DNA of 64,000 nucleotides from Chionoecetes opilio (Eukaryota > Arthropoda > Malacostraca > Decapoda > Majidae): the NCBI GenBank assembly GCA_016584305.1, contig JACEEZ010018880.1, positions 1 to 64,000 of the forward strand, given 5' to 3'. A program made the translations under genes and the position numbers. Below are positions 22,161 through 33,087 of this stretch, in pieces (the first letter of the stretch is position 1; each line of letters opens with the position of its first letter). The notes beneath the pieces were generated by a model, which was not told where the DNA came from, made no database searches, and was given only the letters and a program-made list of their open reading frames with translations.

Positions 22161-23480
22161 GGGTGTGGGGGATTCTCGACACTTCGGTTCTCATTTCACT
22201 GTGAGGATCATCAGGTTCACACGTCTCTGGAATCAGAAGAATTCCGACAGATGGAATTTTCCCAAGATGCTAGGGGAACTTTTTGTTTTTTTTTCAACAC
22301 TCCTTTAAAGCGGCTATCAACCACGAGGCATTGTGGTCGGACTGTTTGTCAACTTGCCATCTGGTCGGACTGTCTGGTCGTACTTCACGGTCATTTGGCC
22401 CTACTTGTTCTACGAAAGGGTTTTGTGAAATATACAAAATGTTGCATAAATTTGTCGAACATACTCTGGGCTCAAAATAAGTCTATACTTTTCTAGTAAG
22501 TTATAAAATAGTCGTTAGCAATTATAAGCATTAAAATGAAAACACCATCATTAATAATATTACAGGAAAATGAATACAGGTCAGTCATACTATATTGTGA
22601 TAGATTTTCAGAATATGTGAAGCTGATTTGATTGTGGTTTACAATTGCAGGTAGAAATGATTACTAGTCGAATGTGAGATCGGAGAGTTAAAACGGGGAG
22701 AGAAGGAAATGATGCGTGTGGTTTTTACTGAAAATGGGATGGGACATGAATGAGGTGGTTGAATGGCAAGGAAGAGGATGGATGGTACTGCTGCTGGGAC
22801 TGTAGTGGTGAGACAAGGGGTGCGGAGGATGGAGACAGTGAAGAAAGAGTTTTTGGAAAAGAAGGTGCTGTATTGAGAATCAAGCAATAGAACTGCATGT
22901 GTATGTAGTTGTTTTGTTCTGTTTCCTTTTGTTTTTTAGTTTTGTCTCGGTTATAATGGACGAGAACTTAGCGGTCGTTTCAGAGACACTGGGACTAATT
23001 TTTCCTACGCCTACAATAGGTGCTTTTTGTTTATAATGGGACGGTTCATAGGCCCGGCAGGGATGCTCGAAAAAAATCCCTCGTAAGACAACTTATGAGG
23101 TTATGGCTACAGTAACCTTACGAGGGTGGCTGGTTGATGCTCGTACCGAGCAGCACTCCGTAAGGGTGAAGGCGGTGGCCTCGGGCGGGGAAACTTAGGG
23201 ATATGCTAGGATGTGTGGGGAAGGAAATTCTGCTGCACCAATCACAGAGCAGCGCCCTCGCATGAACGTGGCTTATTGGCCAATCATCTGCTCTCAGCTG
23301 TCAGGGAGCCGAGAAGAAATTCACAAAGAACTTCAAATGTAGCGAGACGTTTAACAGTGTGTGTGTGCGTGTGTACGTTCAGACAAAGACGCCACCAACA
23401 CCGCATTAATTTATAGGGACCAAACTTGTATGATGAACAATACGTTTTGATTCAAGAAGTCAACCGAGTATATTATATTA

Positions 23481-23575
23481 CAGTGGTACCTTGGCTTACG
23501 AGTTCTAAATCGTCATTGATCGAGCTCGTAAACTTAATTGCTCGTATATCAAAATCAATTTCCTCATTGAAATTA
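23481..23575 (+). mobile_element. 5' part of a CAGTGGTACC MITE, split by an insertion
   Basis: Starts CAGTGGTACCTTGGCTTAC and runs to TTGAAATTA, where the 2.6-kb element begins. The continuation (CAGCCCCAAAAAACACCA) follows at about 26212-26260, matching the uninterrupted copy at 30754. Confidence 0.75.
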
Positions 23576-26209
23576 CCGTATTTGCTGGCGCATAAGATGC
23601 ACCTCCGCATAAGACGCACCCCTATTTTACAAGGAGGTTTTGAGAGAAAAAAATATTGGTTGTTTTGAGGGAAAACAAAAATTTCGTAAATTTATCAAAT
23701 AAAAAAAAAAAAAAAAAGGGCATTTGTAGGGGAAAGCAAATGATACGAGCATGTACCTAAATACAATATTCAACAGTGCAGGAATGGGAAAGAAAATTAT
23801 ACGAGAAAATGTAAAAGGAATGACAGGGTACAAAATCGTCATAATATATGGCAGGATGCCCCCGTATGAAATTGATATTTCATATTTTGCTACCTATGAC
23901 ATATAGCTTAAGATTTAATGTTGTAGTATGCCTTTGTTGCTTTTCTGCTATGTGTTTAGACCTTGTGAAAAATTGCATAGATATTGGTATTATTTTGGTA
24001 GTGTAGTGGCCTTTCAAAAGTCCCTAGGACTCTTACCTACAAATCACGTGTACCTTTCTTCATTCAGAGTATTTGGCACACCATTTCCCATTTCTAATTG
24101 AATAATAATGGCATTACACGTAGTAACGCAAAAAATCTACCGTTAGACTTCAGCCAAGAAAGTAAGTTAGGTTAAATCAGATTAGGTTAGGTTAGAGGTT
24201 GGGGTTTGGTTTAGTAAACAGATGATATAGAGAATAAAACGAAAATTACAATATATGGCAGTGTGAAGCGTAGCAATGTTGTGGGCAGACCGTGGAGGCA
24301 GAATGCCCCCCCCCCCCCCACACACACATAAAACAATATTGATTTCCGACAAAACGAGAGCCAGATTAATTCAAAACACATCTAAAAAACTATTCAGGAG
24401 ACTAAGTTTTGCCTCGAAATCGGTAGGTTAGCCCAATAACAAAAAATTTACGAAGACATTTAGAATAACACTAAGGTAACCATCTATAACCTTGTTGTTA
24501 TTGTTGTAATTTGTGAAGGGCACGGTCGGGAATCGAAGATATTTGCCCTGTTTACACATTATGAAATCTTATCACAGTCCGCGATGGGTGATAGCTTTCT
24601 TCAGGAAGGTAGCTACAGGGACAGGCGGTCACAGTCTGAATCACCGGGTAGCGTTTCCGTCAGCCTTTCCTTGATTTCACATATTAGTCAAGGTTTCGTC
24701 ATTTTCGGCCAGTTCTGCTCACCCTCTAAAGCAGACATGGAGCCCCAGAGGCTATGGTTGAAAAACAAAAATTGCATTATAGCACTTTGATATGTGGATG
24801 AAGAAGAGGAGTTGAACTATAAAAGACACTGTTTTGGGTACATAAAATGTCTTGAGAAAACGACAAATATCAGCACGGAACAGTCTCATTGTACGTTAAA
24901 AACTATTCTTACCCAGAAACCGTTACGTGACAGGACGGTGATGTATTGGAGCCGTGACGGCGGCGCACCGTTTAGGTAAACACGTCTATGGTTTGAATGT
25001 ATGAAATTCTAACGATGGATGAGACGGTGCCGGTCACCATGATGGTAACGGTGTGGATTCGGCCTTGAAGTCGGACGGTGTGGCGCCGTGAGGGGTCTTT
25101 GGTCTTGGTTGTACCGTGTAGAGATTTTTGTCCAAATCTACAGGATACCGTTGCAACCTTTTTAATTAGCACTTTCATACAGTTCCTTATCCGGAAAGTA
25201 AAGGGGTGAGGATTTGAAGGGTCGAGGTGTATAAAGGTCTATGCGTCTCCTATCTCACTTGCTTACCATGCTACGGTGCTAACACACACACTCCACATAC
25301 ACACCTGCATCGGCTTAGGCCACCCCCCCATATAGGCGGACCAAGATTAGAGGGTGACCTGACGGCGACCGGAACTTGTCCTCGCCGACACAACTGCAAC
25401 AACAGCAGGTAATTCAGTCAGCACAGGACACACAAAGAGACACACGCCGCGCACCTCTTTGTCCGCAGTTGTATCAAATCGACTCGCCTGTCAAATAAAA
25501 CTACAAAGCCATGACGCCCCTATTCTCCATCCTTGTGGTATAGACCGAATTCCCCAAGATTACACACCACCTCTCAACGCTCACACTCCTTCAAATAAAA
25601 CTTTAACACGCTCTTTGTTTCACTATTCCATTTATCAACAATACTCATTCCAGCGAAGATTCCCATCACCATTTTCTGCCTCCCTTCTATCATCTCCTTC
25701 CAATGTTGTAGTCCAACTTGTGTGGCCCGAGTCGAATGCGGAGTTAATTAAGGCGACATCTAATATGCGGATGTTTGTCTTTTCCATGGGTGCGGGGAGA
25801 GACTGAGCGGTAATGACCCATGGTGGGTGCGCGTAGGGCCGTCGCCGAGTGAAGTATCCCAGGTGAAGCGGCAGACTGAGATATCAGACGTTTTACAATG
25901 GAGAGCAGCAGGGGGGTGGATGATGTTTACATCTGAACACGGCCATCTTGCAGCAACAATCGCTATCTTGTTGCCCCAGCTCTTATTTTCTCTTAAACCT
26001 CCAACCTTTTCTTAGTATTATGATTACTGTTGATAACACAGTTACAAATTTGTGCTCAGTGGACTACTGCTCAACAGATCCTCCAGACTCCCTACGTATA
26101 CACGGCTGTTTGCATCTCTGCCCAGATCTCCATTCGCTATAGCCGCATAAGAGAGTGAATGCAGCTTTGTTAAGGTAAAAAATACTGCGTCTTATGCCCG
26201 GCAATACGG
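23576..26209. mobile_element. CCGTATT-type DNA transposon, 2.6 kb, TA target
   Basis: The ends CCGTATTTGCTGGCGCAT and GCCCGGCAATACGG are inverted repeats flanked by TA on both sides. The left end contains the word CATAAGAYGCACC twice in tandem. Interior segments align with the larger copy at 39743-46464: the ATTTTGCTACCTATGACATA region, ATTGTTGTAATT...GAAGGGCAC, CTTCAGGAAGGTA, and a splice-like CAGGTAATTCA near 25408. No frame exceeds about 115 codons and none shows a recognisable transposase, so the copy appears dead or non-autonomous. TA targets suggest the Tc1/mariner group, but the superfamily is unproven. Confidence 0.8.
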
Positions 26210-26865
26210 TATCGGTAAATACTCATTCTTCAGCCCCAAAAAACACCATTTTTTTACTTACTCTGGTGACTCATCGCTGTTTCTCGCATGTTACCTAGAT
26301 CCTTTAACACTGGAACTCGCAATACGCTCCCTCGCCTTTGCATTCATGTATTCCCTTGACAGCGTTAGACACTTGAATCCGCTAATATGCACACCTGGCC
26401 ATATATTGCCAGTTTAACACTTATGTTATCGTAAACACTTGGTGAGAATGCGTAAACATACTGCCGTCACCCGCCATTGATTGCGGCCAGGTTTCAACTC
26501 AATATCACGTGTATGAGATAACAGTGTGAGTGGATCGACCTAAAACGTACTGCACACCCTCGCATGATCATTGTTTATACTTTTATAGTTTGATAGTTGG
26601 GGCTCACTAAACTACTGCATTACCCTCTATTTCATGCTTGAGCAAAAAAAATTTCCAGGGATACTATAGGTAATGAGATGCGGGAATCAGTGATATATAG
26701 TGCGTATCATAACGCAAATAGTGCGGAGTTGAATTGTTTACAACATATAAAATATAATAATCATAGTATCTCGATTTTGGTTCACACTCATAAATAAATA
26801 CCGAGTGTGATCTAACTGAAAATAGTAAGTACTGTATATCAGTACTTTATAATATATAATATATA
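26210..26865. other. Remainder of the split MITE, then unrecognised sequence
   Basis: 26212-26270 continues the CAGTGGTACC MITE. The rest shows no ORF or repeat I can name. Confidence 0.45.
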
Positions 26866-26883
26866 CATATATATATATATCTA

Positions 26884-26928
<45 letters not shown>

Positions 26929-26972
26929 ATATATATATATTACTATATATATATATATATATTATATATATA
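26866..26972. repeat. (AT)n microsatellite
   Basis: About 105 bases of TA/AT with few interruptions, ending at the left end of the next CCGTATT element. Confidence 0.95.
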
Positions 26973-27325
26973 CCGTATTTGCCGGCGCATAAGACGCACC
27001 TCCGCATAAGACGCACCCCTATTTTACAAGAGGTTTTGAGAAAAAAAATATATTGTGTTTTGAGGGAAATTTTTTTTTCGTAAATTTATCAAGTTATTAA
27101 AAAAAAAAGGATTTGTAGGGGAAAAGCAAATGATTATGAGCATGTACCCTAAATACAATATTCAAAGTGCAATGAATGTGAATAAAATTATACTAGTTAA
27201 AATGTAAAGAGAATGAAGGGTAACCAAAATCGGTCATAAATATATATTGCAGGATGCTCCAAAGAATTGATATTCTAATATTTTGCTACCTATGACATAT
27301 AGCTTAGATTTAATGTTGTAGTATG
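26973..27325 (+). mobile_element. Truncated CCGTATT-type element, left 350 bp
   Basis: Begins at TA with CCGTATTTGCCGGCGCAT and follows the same sequence as 39743 on until the N at 27326, where it stops. The truncation may be an assembly join rather than biology. Confidence 0.85.
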
Positions 27326-27326
27326 N
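27326..27326. other. Single N; probable assembly join
   Basis: Sequence on the two sides belongs to different repeats. The words GCAGCCCGGGGAGGGC (27344) and GCAGCCCAGGGAGGGC (27490) repeat on both sides of an (AT)n tract just after it. Confidence 0.7.
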
Positions 27327-27358
27327 AAAAAGAAAATCTCTCTAGCAGCCCGGGGAGG

Positions 27359-27473
<115 letters not shown>

Positions 27474-27559
27474 ACTAGTAATCTCTGTAGCAGCCCAGGG
27501 AGGGCAGGTATGTACAGGCAGTCACAGGAGCAGGGGTTGTTTCTCTGGCAGAGGTTTAG

Positions 27560-27972
27560 GCAAGCTTGTTGTGCTTCCTAAAAACCTTACAGTGAATCAA
27601 GCTGTTTACCTGGAGCTGCTTTGTGAACATTTGTCAGATTCTTTCAAGCTCACACGTGCCAGTGTGCTTCAACAGGACGGTGCTCCTGCTCACACTGCCA
27701 AATCTGTCACTCAGTGGCTTGATGACTGCATGGTACCCTTCATAAAGGATTGGCCAGGTAACAGCCCGGACCTCAACACAATTGAGTACTCTGGCACATG
27801 GTCAAGGAGGATCTGCAGGGGAAAGACGTCACCTCCATACACAAGCTCAAAAAGGCCATCCGTGAGTCCTGGGCAAACGCCTCACCTGAACACCTAAGAA
27901 ACCTAGCTCTTTCACTACCCTGACCTCTCCAAGCCATCAAGAAGAGAGAAGGCCACCCAACCAAGTATTAAA
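27560..27972 (+). pseudogene. Tc1-type transposase, C-terminal DDE fragment
   Basis: The frame at 27571-27780 reads LLCEHLSDSFKL, then VLQQDGAPAHTAKSVTQWL, then DWPGNSPDLNTIE, the second and third catalytic blocks of Tc1-type DDE transposases (second Asp in QQDG, final acidic residue in NTIE). A frame change just after IEYS moves the rest into another frame, where VKEDLQGKD, LKKAIRESWAN and HLRNLALSLP are legible up to the stop near 27922. The N-terminal DNA-binding region and first Asp are missing. Inactive relic, flanked by AT tracts. Confidence 0.85.
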
Positions 27973-28065
27973 AGGTAATTATAATACATTATTTTCTATA
28001 AATTTCCTTGTATTGTTTGTTGTGCGGGGGCGGGAGCAGGGCGCCGCATACTTGTGACCAGTACT

Positions 28066-28066
28066 G

Positions 28067-28138
<72 letters not shown>
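28066..28138. repeat. (AT)n microsatellite
   Basis: About 70 bases of AT/TA, leading directly into the 220-bp dispersed repeat. Confidence 0.95.
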
Positions 28139-28142
<4 letters not shown>

Positions 28143-28345
28143 TTATAATCGTGTACAGATATAGATGCCCGTCACTGTGTTCGCACCTGCACTCTGCATG
28201 GTTCCATGTGTACAGTGCAAATATTTGGGTGGTAATTACTCGTTCATCAGAAAACTAAATATATCAATGGAAGGATAATTCAATACCGCTTCTTTTTATA
28301 AACTCCATGTCACAAGTTTTCTCACAAAATTATAAATGGCGACGA
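28136..28345. repeat. 220-bp dispersed repeat (partner 18000-18222)
   Basis: Same order of words as 18000-18222, again preceded by (AT)n. Its right half is a diverged U module (TATAAACTCCATG, ATAAATGGCGACGAGTT). Confidence 0.8.
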
Positions 28346-30753
28346 GTTTAAGGGAATTTTGAGTTCGTGCATATTTATTGATAATCTCATAATTATCTCA
28401 TAATATTCATAGTCTCATAATGGTATTATTTATTTAACGTGTTTTTCTGTGCTTTATGTGATCATCATAAAGAACAAACCTATCTGATGATATCAGTACA
28501 TCATTTATTATACTGATCAACGTGTTGGGTAGGGGGCCAATTACTCTGGCACGTAAACCTTTTCCCCGGGTTTTTGTACTGGTGTTGATGACTTCATCAG
28601 GCAGCCTGCACCCAGTGAACCGGCCTGGTATATCCCGGGCCCTCGGCTGCCCACGCCCCAATCCCCCGCTACTTCACTAACCTAACCATTGATTACGTTA
28701 CCTAACCTCACTGGGGGAGGGGGATTTCGCCCCCCCAGACCCATGTGTGTTATTTTTCATTTCAGACGGCTGTTGTAGGGGTTAGAAATACTCCAGTTCT
28801 ACTGTAGTGTTAATACATTACAAGTCATGTAGGCATAACCATGCTCAACTTGTAGATCTGACAATGTGCAGTATCTACCTCAGTAAAACCTCTCCTATTG
28901 GGACTAATTGGCCCAAGGAGAGGTCCGAGTAATGCAAGGATCACAATAATGGGGGGTATTACATCCCTCCATATTTATATATAAAAAAATATATAAAAAA
29001 TCTATGTGAATATAGAAAATTTCTAAGTCATGCAAATATCAATGAACATAAGATGAATCCTGTCAATAAATAAATCTAGGGTAAAAATACACACTACAGT
29101 AGTGTAGAGGTGTAGTGTGCAGCACTGTCAGTCCTACGTCTGGCAGCGGCAGCCGCCACCAGTACCAAACCATTTTTAATGCCGCGTTTTCGGTTGGGGA
29201 ACAAATTATGCGTCGGAAACACGTAATTTAAGAGTTGTGTGGGAAGGATCAAATTCCCTAGATTTAGGGTAATTTCCTTATATCTAGAGAAATTAGCCTA
29301 ACCAAAATTAACCTAACCTAGCTGGGGGCTTGACCCACCGATAACCTAAGCTAGCCTAACCAAATCTAACCTAAGCTAACCTAACCTAACCAAATCTAGC
29401 CTACCCTAACCTAACCAAATATAACCGTACCCTAACCTAACCAAATCTAACCTCACCTCCTAGCGGGGGGTTGGGGGGGTTCTTGAGACACTTGGGTCAT
29501 CATTCTGTGAGGATCGTCAGGTTCACACGTCTCTGGACTCAGAAGAAATACAATTAATTTTCCCGAGATCTAGGGAATTTTTCAACACTCCTAAAGCGGC
29601 TATCACACGAGGCGTTTCGTCGGACTGTTTCGTCAAACTTGCCATTTGGTCGGACTGTTTGGTCGAACTTCTACGGTCATTTCGCCCAACTTGTTCTACG
29701 AAAGGGTTTTGTGAAATTATACAAAATGTTGCATATTTTGTGGAACACACTCTGGGGTCAAAATAAGTCTATACTTTTTCTGTAAGTTATAAATAGTGTT
29801 AGCAATTATTAAGCATTGAAATGAACACCATCATATAATACATTACAGGAAAATGAATACAGATCAGTCTATACTATATATGTGATAGATTTTCAGAAAT
29901 ATGTGAAGCTGATTTGATGTGTTTACAATTTGTGGTAGAATGATTACTAGTAGAATGTGAGATCTGAGAAGTATAACGGGGAGAGAATGGAAATGATGCG
30001 TGTGGTTTTCACTGAAATGGGATGTGACATGAATGAGGTGGTTGAAAGGACAGGAAGAGAATGGCTGTTACTGCTGCTGGGACTGTGTGGTGAGACAAGG
30101 GGCGGAGGATTGAGACAGGGAAAGAGTTTTTGGAAAGAATGTGCTGTATGAGAAATAGACAATAGAACTGCACGCTTGTCTGTAGTTTTGTTTTGTTTTG
30201 TTCCGTTTCCCTTTTGTTTTTGTCTCGGTTATAATGGACGAGAACTTCGCTGTCGTTTTCAGAGACACGGACTAATTTTTCCTAGCCTACAATAGGTGCT
30301 TTTTTGTTTATAATGGACGACGGTTCATAGGCCCGGGCAGGGATGCTCGAAAATCCCTCGTAAGACAACTTATGAGTGTGTGGCTACAGTAACCTTACGA
30401 GGGTGGGCCGAGGTTGATGCTCGTACCGAGCCGTCACTCCCGTACGGTGATCGGTGGCCTCTGGGCGGGGAATATTAGGGATATTCTAGGGATGTGTGGG
30501 GAAATTCTGCTGACCAATCACAGAGCAGCGCCTGGCATGAACGCGGCCTTATCTGGCCAATCATCTTGCTCTCAGCTGTCAGGGAGCCCGAGAAAGAAGT
30601 TCAAAGAGACACTTCAAATGTAGCGTGACGTTACAGTGTGTGTGTGCGTGTGTACGTCAGACAAAGACGCCACCATCACCGCATAATTATAGGGACCAAA
30701 CTTGTATGATGAACTATACGTTTTGATTCAAGAAGTCAACCGATATATATATA

Positions 30754-31287
30754 CAGTGGTACCTTGGCTTACCAGTTTAAATCGTTCATTGATCGAGCTC
30801 ATAACTCAATTTGCTCGTATATCAAATCAATTTTCCCCATTGAAATTAATTGAAATACCATTAATCCGTTCAAGCCCCAAAAAAACCACCACAATTTTTT
30901 GACTGTACCTACATGACTGGACTGCACTCACCCTCCGCCATTTGCATTCGCCAGTGTTTACACTCTGCGTATCAGCTGTTGGAAACAGCTGTGGGTGGAA
31001 CTGCCGCTAAACGTACTGCACTCACCCTCCGCCATTTGCATTCGCCTGTGTGAGCACAACACAACAGAGATGCTTCCACGGCGAGGTAACCACGTGAAGT
31101 GAACGAGTGAGACGCGGGATGCTGGGCGCATGCTGTGGCGTTCGCTGCGCCAACTAGCGGCGGTGTATCTGAAGCTCGCTCGAAACTCTGATTTTGGCTC
31201 GCAAGTCAAAGCAAAAAATCGACCGAGCGTCTGCTCGAAACTCTGAAAACTCGTAAGTTGGGGCGCTCGTAAGTCAAGGTACCAGTG
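30754..31287 (+). mobile_element. CAGTGGTACC MITE, 534 bp, TA target
   Basis: CAGTGGTACCTTGGCTTAC at the left, GTAAGTCAAGGTACCAGTG at the right, TA on both sides. The same insertion is present in copy C at 47174-47654, so it predates the B/C duplication. Confidence 0.85.
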
Positions 31288-31351
31288 TATTTAATATATT
31301 ACGTTTGCCCTAATATGAATTTATTACAAGTATAGGTATTGTATGTTAAAT

Positions 31352-31708
31352 ATGATATATATATATATATATATATATATTTTACATTCGTGCCTATAGC
31401 GTCTGTAGGCAGTGGTGACCCAGGGCTCGGATAGTAGGCTCTGGAGCTTCACTTGAGGGTTCTGATGGTTGGTCCTCGCCCGTTGGTGGCGCAGGCAGGT
31501 TTCTTATAGTGACGCCTGCGAGGCTCATGCCGCCCCCCTGTGTCCTCCGATGCACTCGCAGTCGAAGGCAGAGTTGAAAGGCAGGGCATGTGGGTGTTCT
31601 TAGGCCACTCGACGGTGCAGAAAGGTTTTGGGTTTCTTCGGGGATGGAACTCGGGTCAGCGAGAACGCCAGTCGGAGACTCTAACCGCTCCCCTCCGCCT
31701 CTACTGAC
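31352..31708 (-). mobile_element. tRNA-derived SINE, inserted in copy B only
   Basis: Copy C (about 47725) reads ATGATATATATGGAGTC without interruption. Copy B has about 360 extra bases between GATATAT and GATATGGAGTC. On the minus strand the insert starts with GGAGGGGAGCGGTTAGAG (A-box-like) and GACCCGAGTTCCATCCC (B-box-like), and ends at an (AT)n tail. That is the order of a tRNA-derived SINE. The two boxes deviate from consensus, so the tRNA of origin is not assigned. Confidence 0.7.
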
Positions 31709-33087
31709 TGATATGGAGTCAATGATGCAATAAACACATCACGTTTCAAACAGGCAAGCATGAAATGGCTCTATAATACACAATAAACATAAAATATAGT
31801 GATACAACTTGTATTTTATTGTTTGTTGACGTCTTGTCGCTTCAAATGTCACTCCCTTAGGGAGTTAAGGGTGGTGCCGAGCACCCGTAGCCTCGCGGTC
31901 TTGTACCAAGGGAGAACACGGTTTGAGCTTCACCCGTAGAGGCGCTACGAGGTAAAAGCCCCCTAGGGTATTACTTACGGTCCCAGAACTCCTTCGAGCA
32001 TCTCCCCCCTGGCCTATGAAGAAAAGGCCACCTGTAATATCAAGGTCAGGTAAAAATGGACGAGGATTGCGCAGTCCTTTTCTGAAAGACTACCTGTGGG
32101 GAAAATCTTAAGAACAAGGGCTCCACGCTAAGCTGACCCAAATGTTGGCTCTACGTATTATACTTACTGTCCTTAACACATCTGTTTAGATCTTAATGAG
32201 TCCCGATCCTTACTTTGCCTACATGGCCGATATTAAATTTCAGGTTCTTGAGAAAATCTAAGTCCAGCCAGATGCGCAATGGACGAGGAGTTTGAGAAAG
32301 TAGTGCGTATCTAAGTAGTAGGTATAACCTATATGTAGTTTAGGATAGTTGGTTAGGTTAGGTCAAGTTAGGGCAGGTCAGGTTAGGGCAGGTCAGGTTA
32401 GGGCAGGTTAGGTTAGTGCACAGCACGAGGGGTTCGAGGAGGGGTCATAGGTTTAGGTCTGTAGAGTTTGTCATCTTTAGAATAAAGGCTCAACCTCCTA
32501 TCTTCTTCTTCGGTATAATTCTAGTGTTTGCCCATACTCCCCCTTTGACCCCAAACTAGCCTGGGGACCTGGGGGAATGCGGGACACTGGGCTGGGGTAC
32601 ATAATATGTGTCGCAACCACATAGTTTTTGAGTTAGGGGTGTTGTAAAAATTCCCTAGATGTAGGGAAAATTCTTTGGATTTCTTCAGAGTCCAAAGAAG
32701 TGTGAACCTGACGATCGTCACATAATGATGACCAAAGTGTCGAGAACCCCCCCAACCCCCCCCCCGACTAGGAGGTTAGGTTAGAATAGTTTAGGTTAGG
32801 TTAGAATTGTTTAGGTTAGGTATATATTTGGTTAGGTTAGGGTAGGTTATATTTGGATAGGTAAGGTTAGGTTAGGTTAGGTTAGGTTAGATTTGGTTAG
32901 GTTAGCTTAGGTTAGATTTGGGGAAATACTTTGGAACTCATCCTTCCGGCTTTGACTGAAATGAACTAGCGCACTGTATTGTATGCTTATTGTACTTCAC
33001 ATCTGTAAAGGTTCCAGCGTGCGCTCAGCCTTGGTTAACCCACACGGCCGCTATGAAATATGAGGTGCCTCAAAACATTCTAAGTCC

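Larger units (their letters stand above)
21067..23575 (+). repeat. Dispersed repeat, copy A
   Basis: Aligns collinearly with copy B (28346 on) and copy C (36843 on): a U-like head, the GGGGGATTTCGCCCCCCC segment, the CCTAACC core, and ACGAGGCRTTT...GTCGGACTGTTT. Then come ATGATGCGTGTGGTTTT, ATAATGGACGAGAACTT and TGACCAATCACAGAGCAGCG-type segments (A reads CACCAATCACAGAGCAGCG). No long ORF is shared by the copies, so it is not obviously protein-coding. It is interrupted at 23576 by a DNA transposon. Confidence 0.85.
28346..32515 (+). repeat. Dispersed repeat, copy B (most complete)
   Basis: Collinear with copies A and C and very close to C. It includes the CCTAACC core (29300-29460), the AATGGACGAGAACTTCGC segment, a CAGTGGTACC MITE and a distal part (31710-32515) ending TCTTCTTCTTC. 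Copy C has the same distal part (47725-48499). In the distal part, GTAGCCTCGCGG and CGGTTTGAGCTTC, about 30 bases apart, look like Pol III A and B boxes, so this end may be an old SINE. Nothing here reads as a conserved protein. Confidence 0.85.

Noticed and set aside
25459..25806. 115-codon frame in the 2.6-kb transposon
   Set aside because: Not preserved in the homologous part of the 6.7-kb copy (41690-41780, 45880-46030) and without a recognised motif.
31850..32515. Second tRNA-derived SINE at the end of copy B
   Set aside because: A- and B-box-like words are present (GTAGCCTCGCGG, CGGTTTGAGCTTC), but the span is too long and the boundaries cannot be set; mentioned under copy B only.
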